Shown here: positions 55,701-64,000 of the stretch, piece by piece
How the letters are laid out: every line of letters begins with the position of its first letter
Position numbering within the stretch: the first letter of the stretch is position 1
NCBI RefSeq assembly: GCF_017874475.1
Contig: NZ_JAGGLO010000001.1
Location: 646,387 to 710,386 of the forward strand
From: Anaerococcus degeneri
GTDB lineage: Bacteria > Bacillota > Clostridia > Tissierellales > Peptoniphilaceae
Reading direction: 5' to 3'
Length of the DNA: 64,000 nucleotides
The notes under the pieces: generated by a model
Databases searched by the model: none
Seen by the model: the letters and a program-made list of their open reading frames with translations, nothing else
Told to the model about the DNA's origin: nothing
Position numbers and translations under genes: made by a program

Positions 55701-58700
55701 AGATTCATTAAATTCGTTTTCTTTAATTAAATATTCCTTATTTCTAAATTGAACTGGTAATCCTAAAATACTATAATCTTCTATTTCTAACGGAATTAAT
55801 TCCTCTTTTTTTATAACTTCCAAATCAAGATCTTTGTAGTGATTAAAAAGAATTGTTTCACTTCCGGTAATAAACCCATTCATTAGTCCTGTGCTATCTT
55901 CTAGTTCTATAGTTTTAGGACTTGTAGCATCGTTAATGGCGGTTATAGTGTATTCTTTTCCTTTGTATCTAACACTCATACCTTCTTTAAATGGATTTTC
56001 TTCTTGCCTTGTTCTATCATTTTCTATTTGCTGATTTAAATATCCATTTAAAAGCACTTCTCTATGTTTGTCATCAAGTAAATAAGGTAAGTTACTTAAT
56101 ATGTCCTTATAACTTTTATATTTTATAGCTTGATTAGAATTTAAAATATATCCATTGTATCGTAAATTTTGTCTTAGAGTTTTTTCTTTTATATCTAAGA
56201 TTAGCTCTACATCAAAGCCTTCTTTTCCATCGATTATCTCCTTAATACTATCTGGGATTTTTAATAGTCCTTCTTCTATTTTCTTTGATAGTAGTAAGTA
56301 TTCTTCATTTTGAGGATCAAAATAGTATTCTCTTTTTTCTTTGATATCCTTATCTATTAACTTGGAAAGAACTTCTTTTTTATCTCTTATTTCTTCAATT
56401 TTTGATTTTTCTTCTTGCGATAAATTTATATTAAAAGTAATTATATTTTCTTCATTTATATGTGCTAAATTTTGATATGCTCCATTGATTTCAAGATTTT
56501 TATTAAAAACATATATATCATTATAATAATCCGGAAATTGCTGATTAAAACTTTGAACATCTATATCATAGCCTTTCTCAAATTTTGTAACTTTATCATC
56601 AGCAATTTCAAATAATCCTTCTCTTTCCAATTCTAATACATCATTTAAATTTGTAAGGTTTACTTCTTTCATTTTGACAGTAATTTCATCAAACAAACTG
56701 TCTATTTTTCTGCTATCCTCAAAAGATTTCCCTTTATATAAATTGTAGATCTTTCCTTGTGAGTTTTCCTTTCTTGGATAAACTCTAATTCCTGTTTCTT
56801 CTAGTTCTATATCCTTTGTTTTCTCTTTATCTACTAAAGCATAATAATATCCTACTTTTACTGCTAATTTATCTTCTACAATCTCTTTTGTTAATTTTTC
56901 TTCTACTTCATTTCTTAATACTTCTAAAGCTTTTAAATCGCTTCCTTTAAAGGAATGTGAAAATAGTTTTAAGTCCTTATCAAAATAGGCATCATATGAA
57001 TAATATGTTATTGGATTATGGTTATTATCATATCCACTGGAAATATCTTTTATTTTTAAATATTTATTATCCTCTGTTCTAACTATATCTCCCACTTTTA
57101 TAGAGAGTATCTCCTTATCATCTTCTATATTGTTTTCAAGTGAATTATATAAATACTGTCTATATCTATTTTGGGTTCTAAGACTTAATTCTTTAACCTT
57201 ATCTATTGACTTCATATCATCTGGAAGATTTCCTTGCTTATCGGCAACTTCTCTCATGATTTTTGCATATTCTCTTTGGAATACAGAGTTAAAACTTGCT
57301 AAGGTATTATTTCCTAAGTTTTCTCTTGCCTTTATAATTTCATTTTCTAAAACTTTATCCTTAACTAATACATCAAAAATTCTATCTTCAATTTGATTTA
57401 TTGAAATTATTTTTTCATCTATCTTATTTTCTTCTATAGTTTGATTAAGTTCTATCTGACTTTTTCCTATTTGTTCATAAAGAAATTCAAAGTCTCTTTG
57501 GTTGATCTCATTTCCATCACCTATGTCTATCTTATAGTGATCAACTATTTTCCCATCTACTATATGGTTAAAATAGAATTTGGAATACCCCTCCCACTTA
57601 TCAGTCATCTGCCCATATTCATCTTCTCCTAAGGTCTTATTATGAAGTCTTATTTTTTCATCTATTTCCCTTATTTCATTTAATAGTTCTTTAGTCAGCC
57701 TTTGTCCTGCATAATCTTTTTCTATTAGACTTGAACCCTCATTAAGCTCAATTATCCAATAATCATCTTTTTTATGGCTATCTAGATCAAAATCTATATT
57801 CTCTTTATTTTTATTAGTATAAAATTCCTTAAATTCTTCAAAACCATTTACTATATCATCATCTATAACTTCTTTGTTAGAATTAACTACAATATTTGGA
57901 ATATTATCATATCGACTTTGACTTTCTAATAGGTAATATTCTCTTCCTTCTATTTCTTCCTTTTCTTTAATATAAAAAGTGTCATGTATTCCCTCAAGAA
58001 TAATTCCATCGTCTAACTGGTCCAATGGTATATCTAATTGTTTTTCAAAGGCTATGGAATATATTTCTTCTTTTAAAAAGTTTGGTATAAATTCATCATA
58101 AATGATAAGTTTTCCATCATCACCTATACTTGCTACCGACTGTCCTTGATAATAATATATAGAACTATTATTTGTTCTTTCTATATATACATCATTATCA
58201 GTTGGAGGCAAATCATCTTGATAATTTATATACTCCTGGCTTTCTTTTTCTGTTTTATTTATTTCCTGATCTGTTTTTTTCTCCCTATTTTCTTTAAAAC
58301 TTTCTTCATCTATATATCTATTCTTTTTAATAAGGTCATTAATTCTTCTTGCAACATTAGACCAAGATAGTAGTATTTCTTTTGCATTACCTTTATTATA
58401 TTTTATTCCCTTCGCATCGTGCCACTCACCACTTTCTCTTGCAGCAGATAGTGCATGAGAACTTCCACCTACGCCATATTCATTTTTCAAGAAATCTGAT
58501 TGTTCTTTTAAATCATGCTTTTCAGTAAAAAATTCATATATTCTTTTCTTTCCATCAGAAAACCCGCTTCCTCTTTTTAGGCTTTCATCTATTTCATCTT
58601 GTGTTATAAAACTCTGAATAGGTGCAATATCCTTTAAATTTGACCTATATAATTTTCTTTCTATTTCTAGATCATTGATGTCATTATAGATTGTAGATAA

Positions 58701-60644
58701 TTTATAATGATGAAATCTTAAAATATCAGGATTAATCTTATATTCTTCTAAAAATACCTCGTATTCTTTTCTGAGTTTATTTATAAAATTTTTATCTTCA
58801 AGTTTTTTCCCGAGATTTTCTTTTTCATCTGGGAAGCCTCTTCCTTTTATATCATTAAGGATCGCTAAATATCTGTCCTTAGTTTCATCAGAAAGATCTC
58901 TCTTTAAATACAATAATGTTTCTGCTATTTTTTCTCTTTCATATGTGGCACTTTCTATAACCTCCACGTTGCTAGCAAATTCTCCTCTATTTAATAAATT
59001 ATTAATATTATTAGCTAAATCTTTCCAAGAAACTATTTGCCCTTCTCTATATCTTGCCTCATCTCCATCTTTAAAAATTGCTCCTTCCTTTCCAAACCAT
59101 GCAGATATCTTTCTTCCTTCAATTTCAAGACCATTGGCTCCCCTATATATTTCTTTCAAAAAGTTTGCCTGTTCTTCTAAAGATTTACCCTTAGAAAATT
59201 CTGCTATTACTGCTAATCTTCCATCTTCATGATTTCCTCCATGAATTAAAAATGTATCTATTTCTCTTTGACTTATTGGATTTGAGAAGGATATTTGCTC
59301 TCCCTGATTTTTAGCAGAAAAAAAGGAAGTAGACTCTACTTCCTCTTTTTTTAGATTAAGATTATCTCCTTTTCCCCTATTTCTTGTAGGGTCATATCCA
59401 TGTTCTTCTTCAATCTCAGATATTTCAGATAGTCCTCTTCTTTCAGTTCTTCTGTCAGACCCCAAGTTTCCATCATTTTGACTTCTTCCCTCGTGATAAA
59501 GTCCTCTATCTCTTTTTCCTTTGATAGAAGATGATCCATCAATGTCCCTTGCAAATACATTATCTGATAATCCTCTTCTTTGTTCTCCTTGAGAAAGTTC
59601 AATCTCATCCTTCCCCATCTGTTGAGTTTCTTTAAATCTATTTCCTTGGGAATTGCCATATTGGGTATTAGGACTTCCATGCCTTCCTCCAATTCTTCCA
59701 TCTTGTATGTCCCTCCCTGTCTCTCGAAGGAATTCTCCTTGACGATTGGTGTGTAAATCCCCTCCTCCATGAGGTATTCCTTGCCTGCCAATGTTAATTT
59801 CTCTTTCATCTTCCAAGCCTCCTTTAAAATTTATTTCACCGTTTATATCAGAACTTAATTTATTATAACGCTCCTTAAGCTCTTTTGTCTGCTCCAAATC
59901 TTTTCTTTCTTGAATTTTCTCTAAAATTTCTAATCTTTTTATTTCACTTCCCAAATCAAGTAAGATATTTTTACTTATATTAGCACTTATACTTAATACT
60001 TTGTCTATGTCCGAACTTGATATTTTAGACAGTAAAGATAAGTTTTCTTCTTTTAGCTGATATGAGACCTCCATTCTCTCGCTTATGGAAATTTTTACGG
60101 ATTCTTTTAACAAATTAAAAAGGTCTACCTTTTGAATGCTTTTTAAACTTTCATCAGATAGACTTTCTAAAATTTTATTGAATTTTCCTCTAACATTACT
60201 TTCTACTAAGGCATCAATTTTATCTTCTTGGCTTAATAGAAGCTTACTATCTTTTTCTTTAAACTTATCTATCAGTTCATCTAGTAAGTTTAAATGCTTT
60301 TTGCTATCATATTTCCATAACTTTACCTCAGAAATATTATGATTAATACTTACTGTTTGCCTTATGTCGAATATATATTTTATCCTTCCACTATCTATAT
60401 CTAAAAGTGGTATTCCTTTTTCGCCTCTTTTAACGCTTCTACCTATACTTTTCCAATAATCAAATTCTGCACAGGCTGTTGCTTTTGGATCCATATTGTA
60501 TATAGATATTTGATGTATATATGGATACTTATAGTTATTGCCTGATACCTTTAAATATTCCTCATATTTTTTTATATCTTTCTTAAATTCTTCTTTTGCA
60601 AGATAGATTGTTCTGCTTAAATCTACTATATCATATCTTGGCAT
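49713..60644 (-). CDS. Giant DNA methylase/SNF2-helicase of the ICE
   Basis: The 3,643-aa protein has, in order: an ArdC/LtrC-like N-terminus (about 1-110, [20 protein letters not shown]); a long charged, glycine-rich region (about 290-440); two related tandem domains (about 460-570 and 655-770: [20 protein letters not shown] and [20 protein letters not shown], each ending in a SW...INxL segment); an N6-adenine methylase (EPSAGTGRF about 1958, GNIPFGEF about 2018, in place of NPPY); and an SNF2-type helicase ([11 protein letters not shown] about 2663, DEAHAYKN about 2821, [12 protein letters not shown] about 3151). It belongs to the family carried by Tn1549/CTn-type ICEs. I chose the ATG at 60642-60644, behind AGGAGGG. 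It probably guards transferred DNA or aids strand processing. Confidence 0.85.
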   Translation of the reverse strand: MPRYDIVDLSRTIYLAKEEFKKDIKKYEEYLKVSGNNYKYPYIHQISIYNMDPKATACAEFDYWKSIGRSVKRGEKGIPLLDIDSGRIKYIFDIRQTVSINHNISEVKLWKYDSKKHLNLLDELIDKFKEKDSKLLLSQEDKIDALVESNVRGKFNKILESLSDESLKSIQKVDLFNLLKESVKISISERMEVSYQLKEENLSLLSKISSSDIDKVLSISANISKNILLDLGSEIKRLEILEKIQERKDLEQTKELKERYNKLSSDINGEINFKGGLEDEREINIGRQGIPHGGGDLHTNRQGEFLRETGRDIQDGRIGGRHGSPNTQYGNSQGNRFKETQQMGKDEIELSQGEQRRGLSDNVFARDIDGSSSIKGKRDRGLYHEGRSQNDGNLGSDRRTERRGLSEISEIEEEHGYDPTRNRGKGDNLNLKKEEVESTSFFSAKNQGEQISFSNPISQREIDTFLIHGGNHEDGRLAVIAEFSKGKSLEEQANFLKEIYRGANGLEIEGRKISAWFGKEGAIFKDGDEARYREGQIVSWKDLANNINNLLNRGEFASNVEVIESATYEREKIAETLLYLKRDLSDETKDRYLAILNDIKGRGFPDEKENLGKKLEDKNFINKLRKEYEVFLEEYKINPDILRFHHYKLSTIYNDINDLEIERKLYRSNLKDIAPIQSFITQDEIDESLKRGSGFSDGKKRIYEFFTEKHDLKEQSDFLKNEYGVGGSSHALSAARESGEWHDAKGIKYNKGNAKEILLSWSNVARRINDLIKKNRYIDEESFKENREKKTDQEINKTEKESQEYINYQDDLPPTDNDVYIERTNNSSIYYYQGQSVASIGDDGKLIIYDEFIPNFLKEEIYSIAFEKQLDIPLDQLDDGIILEGIHDTFYIKEKEEIEGREYYLLESQSRYDNIPNIVVNSNKEVIDDDIVNGFEEFKEFYTNKNKENIDFDLDSHKKDDYWIIELNEGSSLIEKDYAGQRLTKELLNEIREIDEKIRLHNKTLGEDEYGQMTDKWEGYSKFYFNHIVDGKIVDHYKIDIGDGNEINQRDFEFLYEQIGKSQIELNQTIEENKIDEKIISINQIEDRIFDVLVKDKVLENEIIKARENLGNNTLASFNSVFQREYAKIMREVADKQGNLPDDMKSIDKVKELSLRTQNRYRQYLYNSLENNIEDDKEILSIKVGDIVRTEDNKYLKIKDISSGYDNNHNPITYYSYDAYFDKDLKLFSHSFKGSDLKALEVLRNEVEEKLTKEIVEDKLAVKVGYYYALVDKEKTKDIELEETGIRVYPRKENSQGKIYNLYKGKSFEDSRKIDSLFDEITVKMKEVNLTNLNDVLELEREGLFEIADDKVTKFEKGYDIDVQSFNQQFPDYYNDIYVFNKNLEINGAYQNLAHINEENIITFNINLSQEEKSKIEEIRDKKEVLSKLIDKDIKEKREYYFDPQNEEYLLLSKKIEEGLLKIPDSIKEIIDGKEGFDVELILDIKEKTLRQNLRYNGYILNSNQAIKYKSYKDILSNLPYLLDDKHREVLLNGYLNQQIENDRTRQEENPFKEGMSVRYKGKEYTITAINDATSPKTIELEDSTGLMNGFITGSETILFNHYKDLDLEVIKKEELIPLEIEDYSILGLPVQFRNKEYLIKENEFNESGMGRLALSTIDKNVITEVIYSRERPVSNIFARKEDLEEYKSSEKDKLSKKQSIDKEELVEQISFEDIDNNNEEKVKKDNSGILYKSLDIINNKSSLVADQFIVRVDNEKEEFLVYSSSNPKNYREFTLPFSYLKGIDKIDGDGNSLKLTTHRKETIDKKLEEYKEWKENNNLIRTDRENIEGISEGSLENYKIINEEENLPPSQRLKNNIEAINVLKALEKENRSARKDEQEILAKYIGWGGLSDVFNEEKEGQWLDARNFLKENLTGKEYNRARESTLTAFYTPKVVIDAIYESLSNLGFEKGNILEPSAGTGRFIGNLPEEMKESNFYGVELDRISGQIAKELYPNANIQIKGFEETNFSNNLFDVAIGNIPFGEFKVADREYESNNFLIHDYFFAKTLDKVRDGGIIAFITSSGTMDKKSEDVRRYISERAEFLGAIRLPNRTFKGVAGTEVTSDIIFLKKRDRLLKLDEDWVKLDEDEKGLIYNKYFVDNPQMVIGTMEEIPSRFGTSLACIENKDISLEEGLKKAIKNIQGRYEEAQINDDLGEETIPADDSVKNYSFALVDDEIYFRENSIMQRISLNQKDKDKVKEYLRLNESLRKVITYQREDYSDEEIKKEQENLNKFYDDFNSKHGRLNSKTNKKLFREDANFSLISTLEKLDKEGNFIGKSDIFNKRTIKKAVIIDHTDRAIDALVLSISQKGKINFDYMEELTGKTRDKLIEELKGEIFLNLDSFEPNDINPFKSAKDLGDFSRPYVSADEYLSGNIRDKIEVVDSYIKNIERELEKEENSADGEVLEEELKELDFQKAKLMEVMPKALDASEITVRMGATWIPEQDYKKFMFDLLKTPVSSRWNIDIKYSDFTGEYRVEGKSSDRDNDLASFTYGTNRVNAYKLIEDTLNLRDTKVFDQVEDSDGKKKSVLNQKETMLARSKQEMIKEEFKSWIFDDVERRNRLVEDYNERFNSIRQREYDGSNLTFEGMNPEIELRAHQKDAIARGLFGGNTLLAHEVGAGKTFEMIGIAMESKRLGMSNKSMFVVPNHIVEQFGREFNELYPGANVLCATEKDFTPDRRKRFCSRIATGSFDAVIIGHSQFEKIPISKERQEYELQGQIDEIIDYIDEYKRERDQRFTVKQLEKTKKKLETKLEKLNADYKKDDVVTFEELGVDKLFVDEAHAYKNLYLFSKMRNVAGITSTDSQKSSDMLMKCRYMDEITNNKGLVFATGTPVSNSMAELYTMQRYLQYDELKKMKLQHFDSWASTFGETITAIELNPEGNGYRSKTRFAKFYNLPELMNTVKGFMDIKTADVLNLPTPIAHYETIKTKPTEEQKEILETFSERADKVRDKQVDSSVDNMLLITNDGKKMALDQRLINPLLPDDPNSKVNTCIKNVFSIWDKYKDKKSAQLIFCDMSTPSSDFNIYDDIKTKLIDMGVPENEIEFIHKAKNNMEKDAIFDKVRKGEIRVLLGSTQKMGAGTNAQDKLIAIHDLDIPWRPADLSQRAGRIVRQGNENKEVHIFRYVTENTFDAYLFQTLENKQKYISQIMTSKTPVRVAEDVDEATLNYAEIKALATGNPLIKEKMDLDVEVSKLKMLESNFKSNLYKLEDKVVKFYPKEIERLKERIENLKEDIKNVEPYRDVDKNLKEDNKFTSLIIDGKKYIDKKIAGEFLLNKIKGVKIYREMDKDGEKIGEYRNFDLSIKYDSFFNKYNFILKGKGEYRGEFGTDEIGNITRMDNVLDKLPERLENTISKLKDTEEQFQTAKIEIQKTFPQAELLKDKTLRLAEVNNLLDMGKSEDISQDNPLLEEVKEELIDFLNREYDEENRLEDFDTIFPDLTDIGIAYTTTPDEKHEIQVSLDLINYKMNTYVDKNLIDSFQYTYDPLDASDLKELVQIKTSIGFWDFSELVSVNEEKLREVMGLEIDDDGNFYDPLSKDMDLDGIIDRNDADFRDSKVQEIGDFERKEKTSIMDKLKEYKGNLAANNNIKEINNSEPCGR

Positions 60645-60783
60645 TTTATCCCTCCTCATTATAGTGATAAAAATGAACTAAATTTTTATATATTTATTTA
60701 TTAAACTTTATTTCTTTCTATTTTTTAAATTTCTGTAAGCAAAAGATAACTTTAAAATGTCATTTACGCTATCTTTTTATTGC

Positions 60784-60821
60784 AATAAAAAAACGATTGA
60801 ATTTTTTTACTTTTCAAATCG
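60784..60821 (-). terminator. Terminator after the toxN-like remnant
   Basis: On the minus strand CGATTTGAA (60813-60821) pairs with TTCAATCG (60794-60801), with one bulge, followed by a run of seven T. It lies 18 bases after the toxN-like stop. Confidence 0.65.
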
Positions 60822-60838
60822 CTCTAACTGCCTTTATT

Positions 60839-61205
60839 CTATTGCTTCCAATCCAACATTGCCTTTTCTAACTTTGAAAAATTGCAATTTGATCTTCTTA
60901 TAATTCCTGTTTTCTTTTGATTTTTGTATATTTTTTCTACCTTTATCAAGATCTTTGTTTTTATTTTTAAACAAAAAGCGTATTCTTTTTGAAATAAGTC
61001 TTTATATCTGATATCTTCAAGTTCGTTAAAATCAATTCTTTCATAACAATCAGTCGGTACAGGAATCATTTTCTTAATATCCAATATAGATAATATGTGC
61101 ATTTTTTCTTTATCAGAATAATATCTGTAAATATCTCCATCTATAGTAATACTATCATCGATCACTTCATAAATTAAAAAATGCTCATCAGAAACATTCT
61201 TTCAT
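60839..61205 (-). pseudogene. Decayed type III toxin of the ToxN/AbiQ family
   Basis: The 108-residue frame keeps the family's C-terminal half: ILDIKKMIPVPTDCYERID, YKDLFQKEYAFCLKIKTKIL and the final RSNCNFSKLEKAMLDW (compare GVLNINNMIPVP... and CDFKLLEEKCLEY in AbiQ). Upstream, NVSDEHFLIYE is the start of the toxin (usual MKxxxVSDEYIxYL), but it is one base out of frame from the ATG at 61203-61205. The middle 50-60 residues with the RPFVG...PLSSPK region are missing. It is therefore inactive or at least strongly shortened. The antitoxin-like RNA just upstream supports the identification. ToxN proteins cut cellular RNA and are held by ToxI RNA. Confidence 0.65.
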
Positions 61206-61235
61206 TTTTTGCGTTTTCCTTTGCAGAAGAAATTG

Positions 61236-61360
61236 GAATAAAAAAATAGAAAGGTTTTAACCTCTCTGTTTGCTTTAATATTTTACCTTTGGGATGTAGG
61301 TAATGATACACCTTCTTTAATGCTCCACCTTTAACGGTAGCGGGACACCATCTTTATCTG
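61236..61360 (-). ncRNA. ToxI-like antitoxin RNA: two repeats and a terminator
   Basis: The minus strand reads two related units: 61319-61355 (37 bases) and 61277-61318 (42 bases). Both start AAAGA(T/A)GGTGT, both have a GGT...ACC stem and both end AAAGG(T)...(A)TT. A hairpin AGAGAGGTT/AACCTTTCT with a T-run (61236-61266) follows. Short tandem pseudoknot repeats behind a strong promoter, a leaky terminator and then a toxN-like gene are the standard layout of type III toxin-antitoxin loci (ToxIN, AbiQ). Confidence 0.6.
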
Positions 61361-61365
61361 ATAAG

Positions 61366-61394
61366 AGTATAACGTATATTTATAGTAATGTCAA
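61366..61394 (-). promoter_or_regulatory. Strong promoter of the ToxI-like RNA
   Basis: On the minus strand TTGACA (61389-61394) and TATACT (61366-61371) are exactly 17 bases apart, close to the sigma-A ideal. Transcription would start about 6-7 bases before the first repeat. The remaining stretch up to the topoisomerase stop (61395-61506) holds no gene. Confidence 0.7.
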
Positions 61395-61506
61395 ATAAGC
61401 AAATTTCCTAATGCCTATTCTTTTATCACTTATATTATACCCTATTTCTTTCATAAATCATTCCTTTCTTCATTCCTATAATTATATTCAAGTTTTTATA
61501 ATCAAT

Positions 61507-63213
61507 TTACTTATAATATTTACCTATAGTATTTTTTATTTCTTCTTCAATTTCTTTTAAAAAATTCTCTTTATATTCCTTACCCTTTGCTATATCACTT
61601 AATCTCATTTCCCATTTTGCTGTTGTCTTTGGAGATTTAAACTCATCTATAACTATAGTCACTAGGTTTAATCCCTTTCTAGTTGATATTAGGTTTTTCT
61701 TTTCTCTTTTTATATAACCTTTGTATATCAAATTTTCTATTATTCCCGCTCTTGTAGCAGGAGTACCAAGTCCTTTTCTCTCAACTTCAACATCCTTAAC
61801 TAATTCATCATTCCCAGCTATTTCCATTGCTTTTAAGAGTGTGTCTTCAGTGAAGTGTTTAGGTGGATTTGTATACTTCTCTTTTATATCTTTATTTTCA
61901 ATATATAAAAAATCTCCTATTTTTACATCAGGAAGTTGTATATCTTCTTTCTTCTTTGATTTATATTCTTCTAAATATTTTGTAAATCCTTCTTCTGCAA
62001 TTATTTTATAAGTGTTTATAAATTCAAACCCGTCAAATTCAGCCACTATCTTTGTTGTATTTTCTACAAGTGGATATCCAAAACTTGCATAGAGTTTATT
62101 TGTTATAAGTCTATAGACTTTGGCTTCACTTTCCGGAAGATTTGAAATATCCTTATTTAATGAACTTATCGTTGGAATTATTGCATGATGATCTGTAACT
62201 TTTTCAGAATTAAAAACTACCTTAATTCTTTCTGTGTCAAAATCATTTTTCCCTATAATATTATTTACAGTGCTTTCTATCATGTCTACTGTCAAATATC
62301 TTGAATCTGTTCGTGGATAGGTAATATACTTCTTTTCATACAGGCTTTGGGCATAATCTAGGGTTTGTTTTGCACTGTATCCAAAATACTTATTACATTC
62401 TCTTTGAAGTGTTGTTAGATCAAAAGGCAGATTAGGCTTTGTAATCTTTTCTTTTTTAATTACATCGGTTATTTCAATTTTTTCTCCGATTAAATTTTTT
62501 AGCTGCTCTGCCACTATCTCATCATCAATTCTATCTGTCGACAGTGTAAATCCATTAATAGAAATCTCCACTGTATAATATTTTTCTTTTTTAAAACTAT
62601 TTATCTCATCATCTCTATTCACAATCATTGATAAAGTTGGTGTTTGTACTCTACCTACACTATAATTTTCATTATATAGACAGGAGTAAAGTCTACTTAT
62701 GTTCATTCCAACAAGCCAATCAGCTATGGCACGAGCCTTAGCTGAATCAAAAAGATTATCATAATTACTTCCATCTTTTAAGTTGCTAAATCCTTCTTTT
62801 ATGGAAGAGTCTTCCATTGAGGAAATCCAAAGACGTTTCATTTTCTTCTTACAATTTGCCATAATATATACAAGTCTAAAGATAGCTTCTCCTTCTCTAC
62901 CAGCATCACAAGCATTAATAATGGTGTCAACTTCATTACTATTCATTAGCCTTTTAAGAATATTAAACTGTTTTTTAGTTGTCTTCGTTACCTCATACTT
63001 GTATTCTTTTGGGATAATAGGTAAATCTTCAATTCTCCACTTCTTATATCTTTCATCATACACATCAGGATTTGCCATTTGTACTAAATGTCCAACACAC
63101 CATGAAACAATATATCCGTTTCCCTCATAATATCCATTATTTCTATTTTTTGCTCCTATAACTTTTGCTATTGATGCTGCAACACTTGGTTTTTCTGCGA
63201 TTACTAATTTCAT
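61507..63213 (-). CDS. topB: DNA topoisomerase III of the ICE
   Basis: The 568-aa type IA topoisomerase starts with the Toprim strand MKLVIAEKPSVAASIAKVIG and has ACDAGREGEAIFR (DxxGxE-type metal site) near 110, RVQTPTLSMI near 190 and the active-site Tyr in YITYPRTDSRY near 301. It ends soon after the core (EEEIKNTIGKYYK); the zinc-finger tail of chromosomal TopB is missing, as in many ICE copies. It resolves single-strand tangles during replication and transfer. GAGGAGG lies 6 bases before the ATG. Such genes sit between the helicase and the T4SS genes in Tn1549-like elements, as here. Confidence 0.9.
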   Translation of the reverse strand: MKLVIAEKPSVAASIAKVIGAKNRNNGYYEGNGYIVSWCVGHLVQMANPDVYDERYKKWRIEDLPIIPKEYKYEVTKTTKKQFNILKRLMNSNEVDTIINACDAGREGEAIFRLVYIMANCKKKMKRLWISSMEDSSIKEGFSNLKDGSNYDNLFDSAKARAIADWLVGMNISRLYSCLYNENYSVGRVQTPTLSMIVNRDDEINSFKKEKYYTVEISINGFTLSTDRIDDEIVAEQLKNLIGEKIEITDVIKKEKITKPNLPFDLTTLQRECNKYFGYSAKQTLDYAQSLYEKKYITYPRTDSRYLTVDMIESTVNNIIGKNDFDTERIKVVFNSEKVTDHHAIIPTISSLNKDISNLPESEAKVYRLITNKLYASFGYPLVENTTKIVAEFDGFEFINTYKIIAEEGFTKYLEEYKSKKKEDIQLPDVKIGDFLYIENKDIKEKYTNPPKHFTEDTLLKAMEIAGNDELVKDVEVERKGLGTPATRAGIIENLIYKGYIKREKKNLISTRKGLNLVTIVIDEFKSPKTTAKWEMRLSDIAKGKEYKENFLKEIEEEIKNTIGKYYK

Positions 63214-63275
63214 TTTTCCTCCTCTAGTTTTTTAATAATGTTGCCCTTAATCTACTGCTTAAATCATTGAAAAGA

Positions 63276-64000
63276 TTAAAATTCATCTTCATCTGGAATA
63301 ACTTCTGTATCTTCCTTATCTTCAAGATTATAATCCTCCCCTTCAGATTCATAATCATCTTCTAATTCATTATAATCTTGCTCATCTTCAAAACTTGCCT
63401 CTTCATTTTTCTTATAGATTTTGAAGTAATATCCTGCACCCATTACACCAACAATAATTAAACCCATAAATAAATAGAGTCCTATCCCTGATTTCTTTTC
63501 TTCCTTCTCCTCTTTCTTCGGTTTTTCCTCCACCGGTTCTTCTTTTTTTACTACTTCTTCTTTTGGCTTTGCTTCACTTTCTCCTTCAATCATATTAAGT
63601 AGGTCTTGCTCTCCTACTTCTGTTAATAGCCTTACATTGTCTTGGTTTGATGAGTGATCCACTATTAGGTGCATAGTTTTTCCACTTTTAGTTTGAAATG
63701 TTAAAAATTGTCTTACATCTACTGGATTTTCTTTATCTTTTTCTGTATCTCCACTTGGTGTAATATCTTTTCCATTCCTATCTACATTTTCAATTACTGA
63801 ACCTCTTGCTTTATTTTCTTGTGTTGCAAGATTATTTACTGCCTTTGTATTACCACCTTTTACAAGTGGTGTTTTCTTAGGAGGATTATTTGAAGGCTTG
63901 GTTGCTTCACTTGTATTTCCTGGTATTCTTGGAACATCTTGATAAGGAATCTCTTCTTTTGATGGTGTAAAAACATCATCTTTCAACATTTTTTCAAATT
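63276..64000 (-). CDS. DUF4366 (CD1107-like) mobile-element membrane protein, 5' end outside window
   Basis: The visible 3' part encodes a Pro/Lys-rich segment, then FLTFQTKSGKTMHLIVDHSS and LLTEVGEQDLLNMIEGE (the DUF4366 core), a Glu/Lys/Pro linker, one membrane helix (IGLYLFMGLIIVGVMGAGYYF) and an acidic tail. Members are part of the transfer apparatus cluster of Tn1549/CTn-type ICEs; the biochemical role is unknown. An ATG at 63987-63989 has no ribosome site, and the frame is open to the edge. Family members start with a signal peptide, which is missing here, so the gene almost certainly continues beyond 64000, where the T4SS genes should follow. Confidence 0.8.
   Translation of the reverse strand, partial: FEKMLKDDVFTPSKEEIPYQDVPRIPGNTSEATKPSNNPPKKTPLVKGGNTKAVNNLATQENKARGSVIENVDRNGKDITPSGDTEKDKENPVDVRQFLTFQTKSGKTMHLIVDHSSNQDNVRLLTEVGEQDLLNMIEGESEAKPKEEVVKKEEPVEEKPKKEEKEEKKSGIGLYLFMGLIIVGVMGAGYYFKIYKKNEEASFEDEQDYNELEDDYESEGEDYNLEDKEDTEVIPDEDEF

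Noticed and set aside
59351..59809. A 152-residue minus-strand frame within the giant gene ([20 protein letters not shown]...)
   Set aside because: It is an alternate frame of the glycine/arginine-rich linker of the 3,643-aa protein, whose own frame is continuous there; no independent ribosome site or family was recognised.
1..64000. tRNA, rRNA or tmRNA genes
   Set aside because: No cloverleaf-like G/C-rich segment or rRNA landmark was seen; the ICE junction is in a protein gene, not in a tRNA.

Overview
The window is very AT-rich and looks like a low-GC Firmicute. Strong AGGAGG-type ribosome sites, ECF-type transporters and the families present would fit anaerobic Gram-positive cocci (Peptoniphilus, Anaerococcus, Finegoldia or similar) or a related Clostridia lineage; the sequence alone does not decide the genus. 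Almost all genes lie on the minus strand.

Layout. (1) Positions 1-6098 are the flank: a run of minus-strand genes (GNAT acetyltransferase, two membrane proteins, an alpha/beta hydrolase, an ATC-hydrolase-family protein, a membrane-anchored methyltransferase) behind a promoter with a Fur-box-like palindrome, plus remnants of a serine recombinase and of two ABC genes. (2) At about 6098 an ABC-exporter gene breaks off inside its Walker A codons. This is the probable left end of an integrative and conjugative element (ICE) that runs past the right edge. (3) 6168-13222 holds a KilA-N protein, three tandem large serine recombinases, a small ORF, a conserved-looking non-coding stretch and a sigma-like regulator. 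(4) 13461-21896 is a seven-gene TetR-controlled operon: two exporter-fold ABC proteins (YbtP/YbtQ type), a three-protein ECF-type transporter and a MATE exporter. (5) 22016-45495 is a non-ribosomal peptide synthetase (NRPS) operon for a yersiniabactin/pyochelin-like thiazoline siderophore, preceded by a DtxR-type regulator gene (45652-46023). (6) 46200-64000 is the Tn1549-like conjugation module: oriT-like region, MobC, relaxase, an SSB-like protein, a 3,643-aa methylase/helicase, a decayed type III toxin-antitoxin locus, topoisomerase III and a DUF4366 (CD1107-like) membrane protein.

How the genes work together. The aryl-AMP ligase should load the aryl carrier domain of the 2,057-aa NRPS (ArCP-Cy-A-[MT-like]-PCP-Cy-PCP, the HMWP2 layout). 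The chain should then pass to a split module (free-standing Cy plus MT-like-PCP) and to a terminal Cy-A-MT-PCP-TE protein (PchF layout). Only one adenylation domain has an intact core, so it probably loads cysteine onto all the PCPs. Thiazoline reductase homologues, a saccharopine-dehydrogenase-like enzyme, a reductase-methyltransferase fusion, a type II thioesterase and a phosphopantetheinyl transferase complete the pathway. No aryl-acid synthase and no polyketide synthase are present. The nearest described system I know of is the equibactin locus on ICESe2 of Streptococcus equi; this window looks like a relative of it in another host.

Regulation visible in the DNA: a TTGATA-N5-TATCAA palindrome over the NRPS promoter, the same type of palindrome at the flank operon promoter, GTTAGC/GCTAAC dyads near the NRPS and regulator genes, and TetR-type ATAAC-N3-GTTAT sites at the transporter operon. 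The DtxR-type regulator seems to start at an ATT codon.
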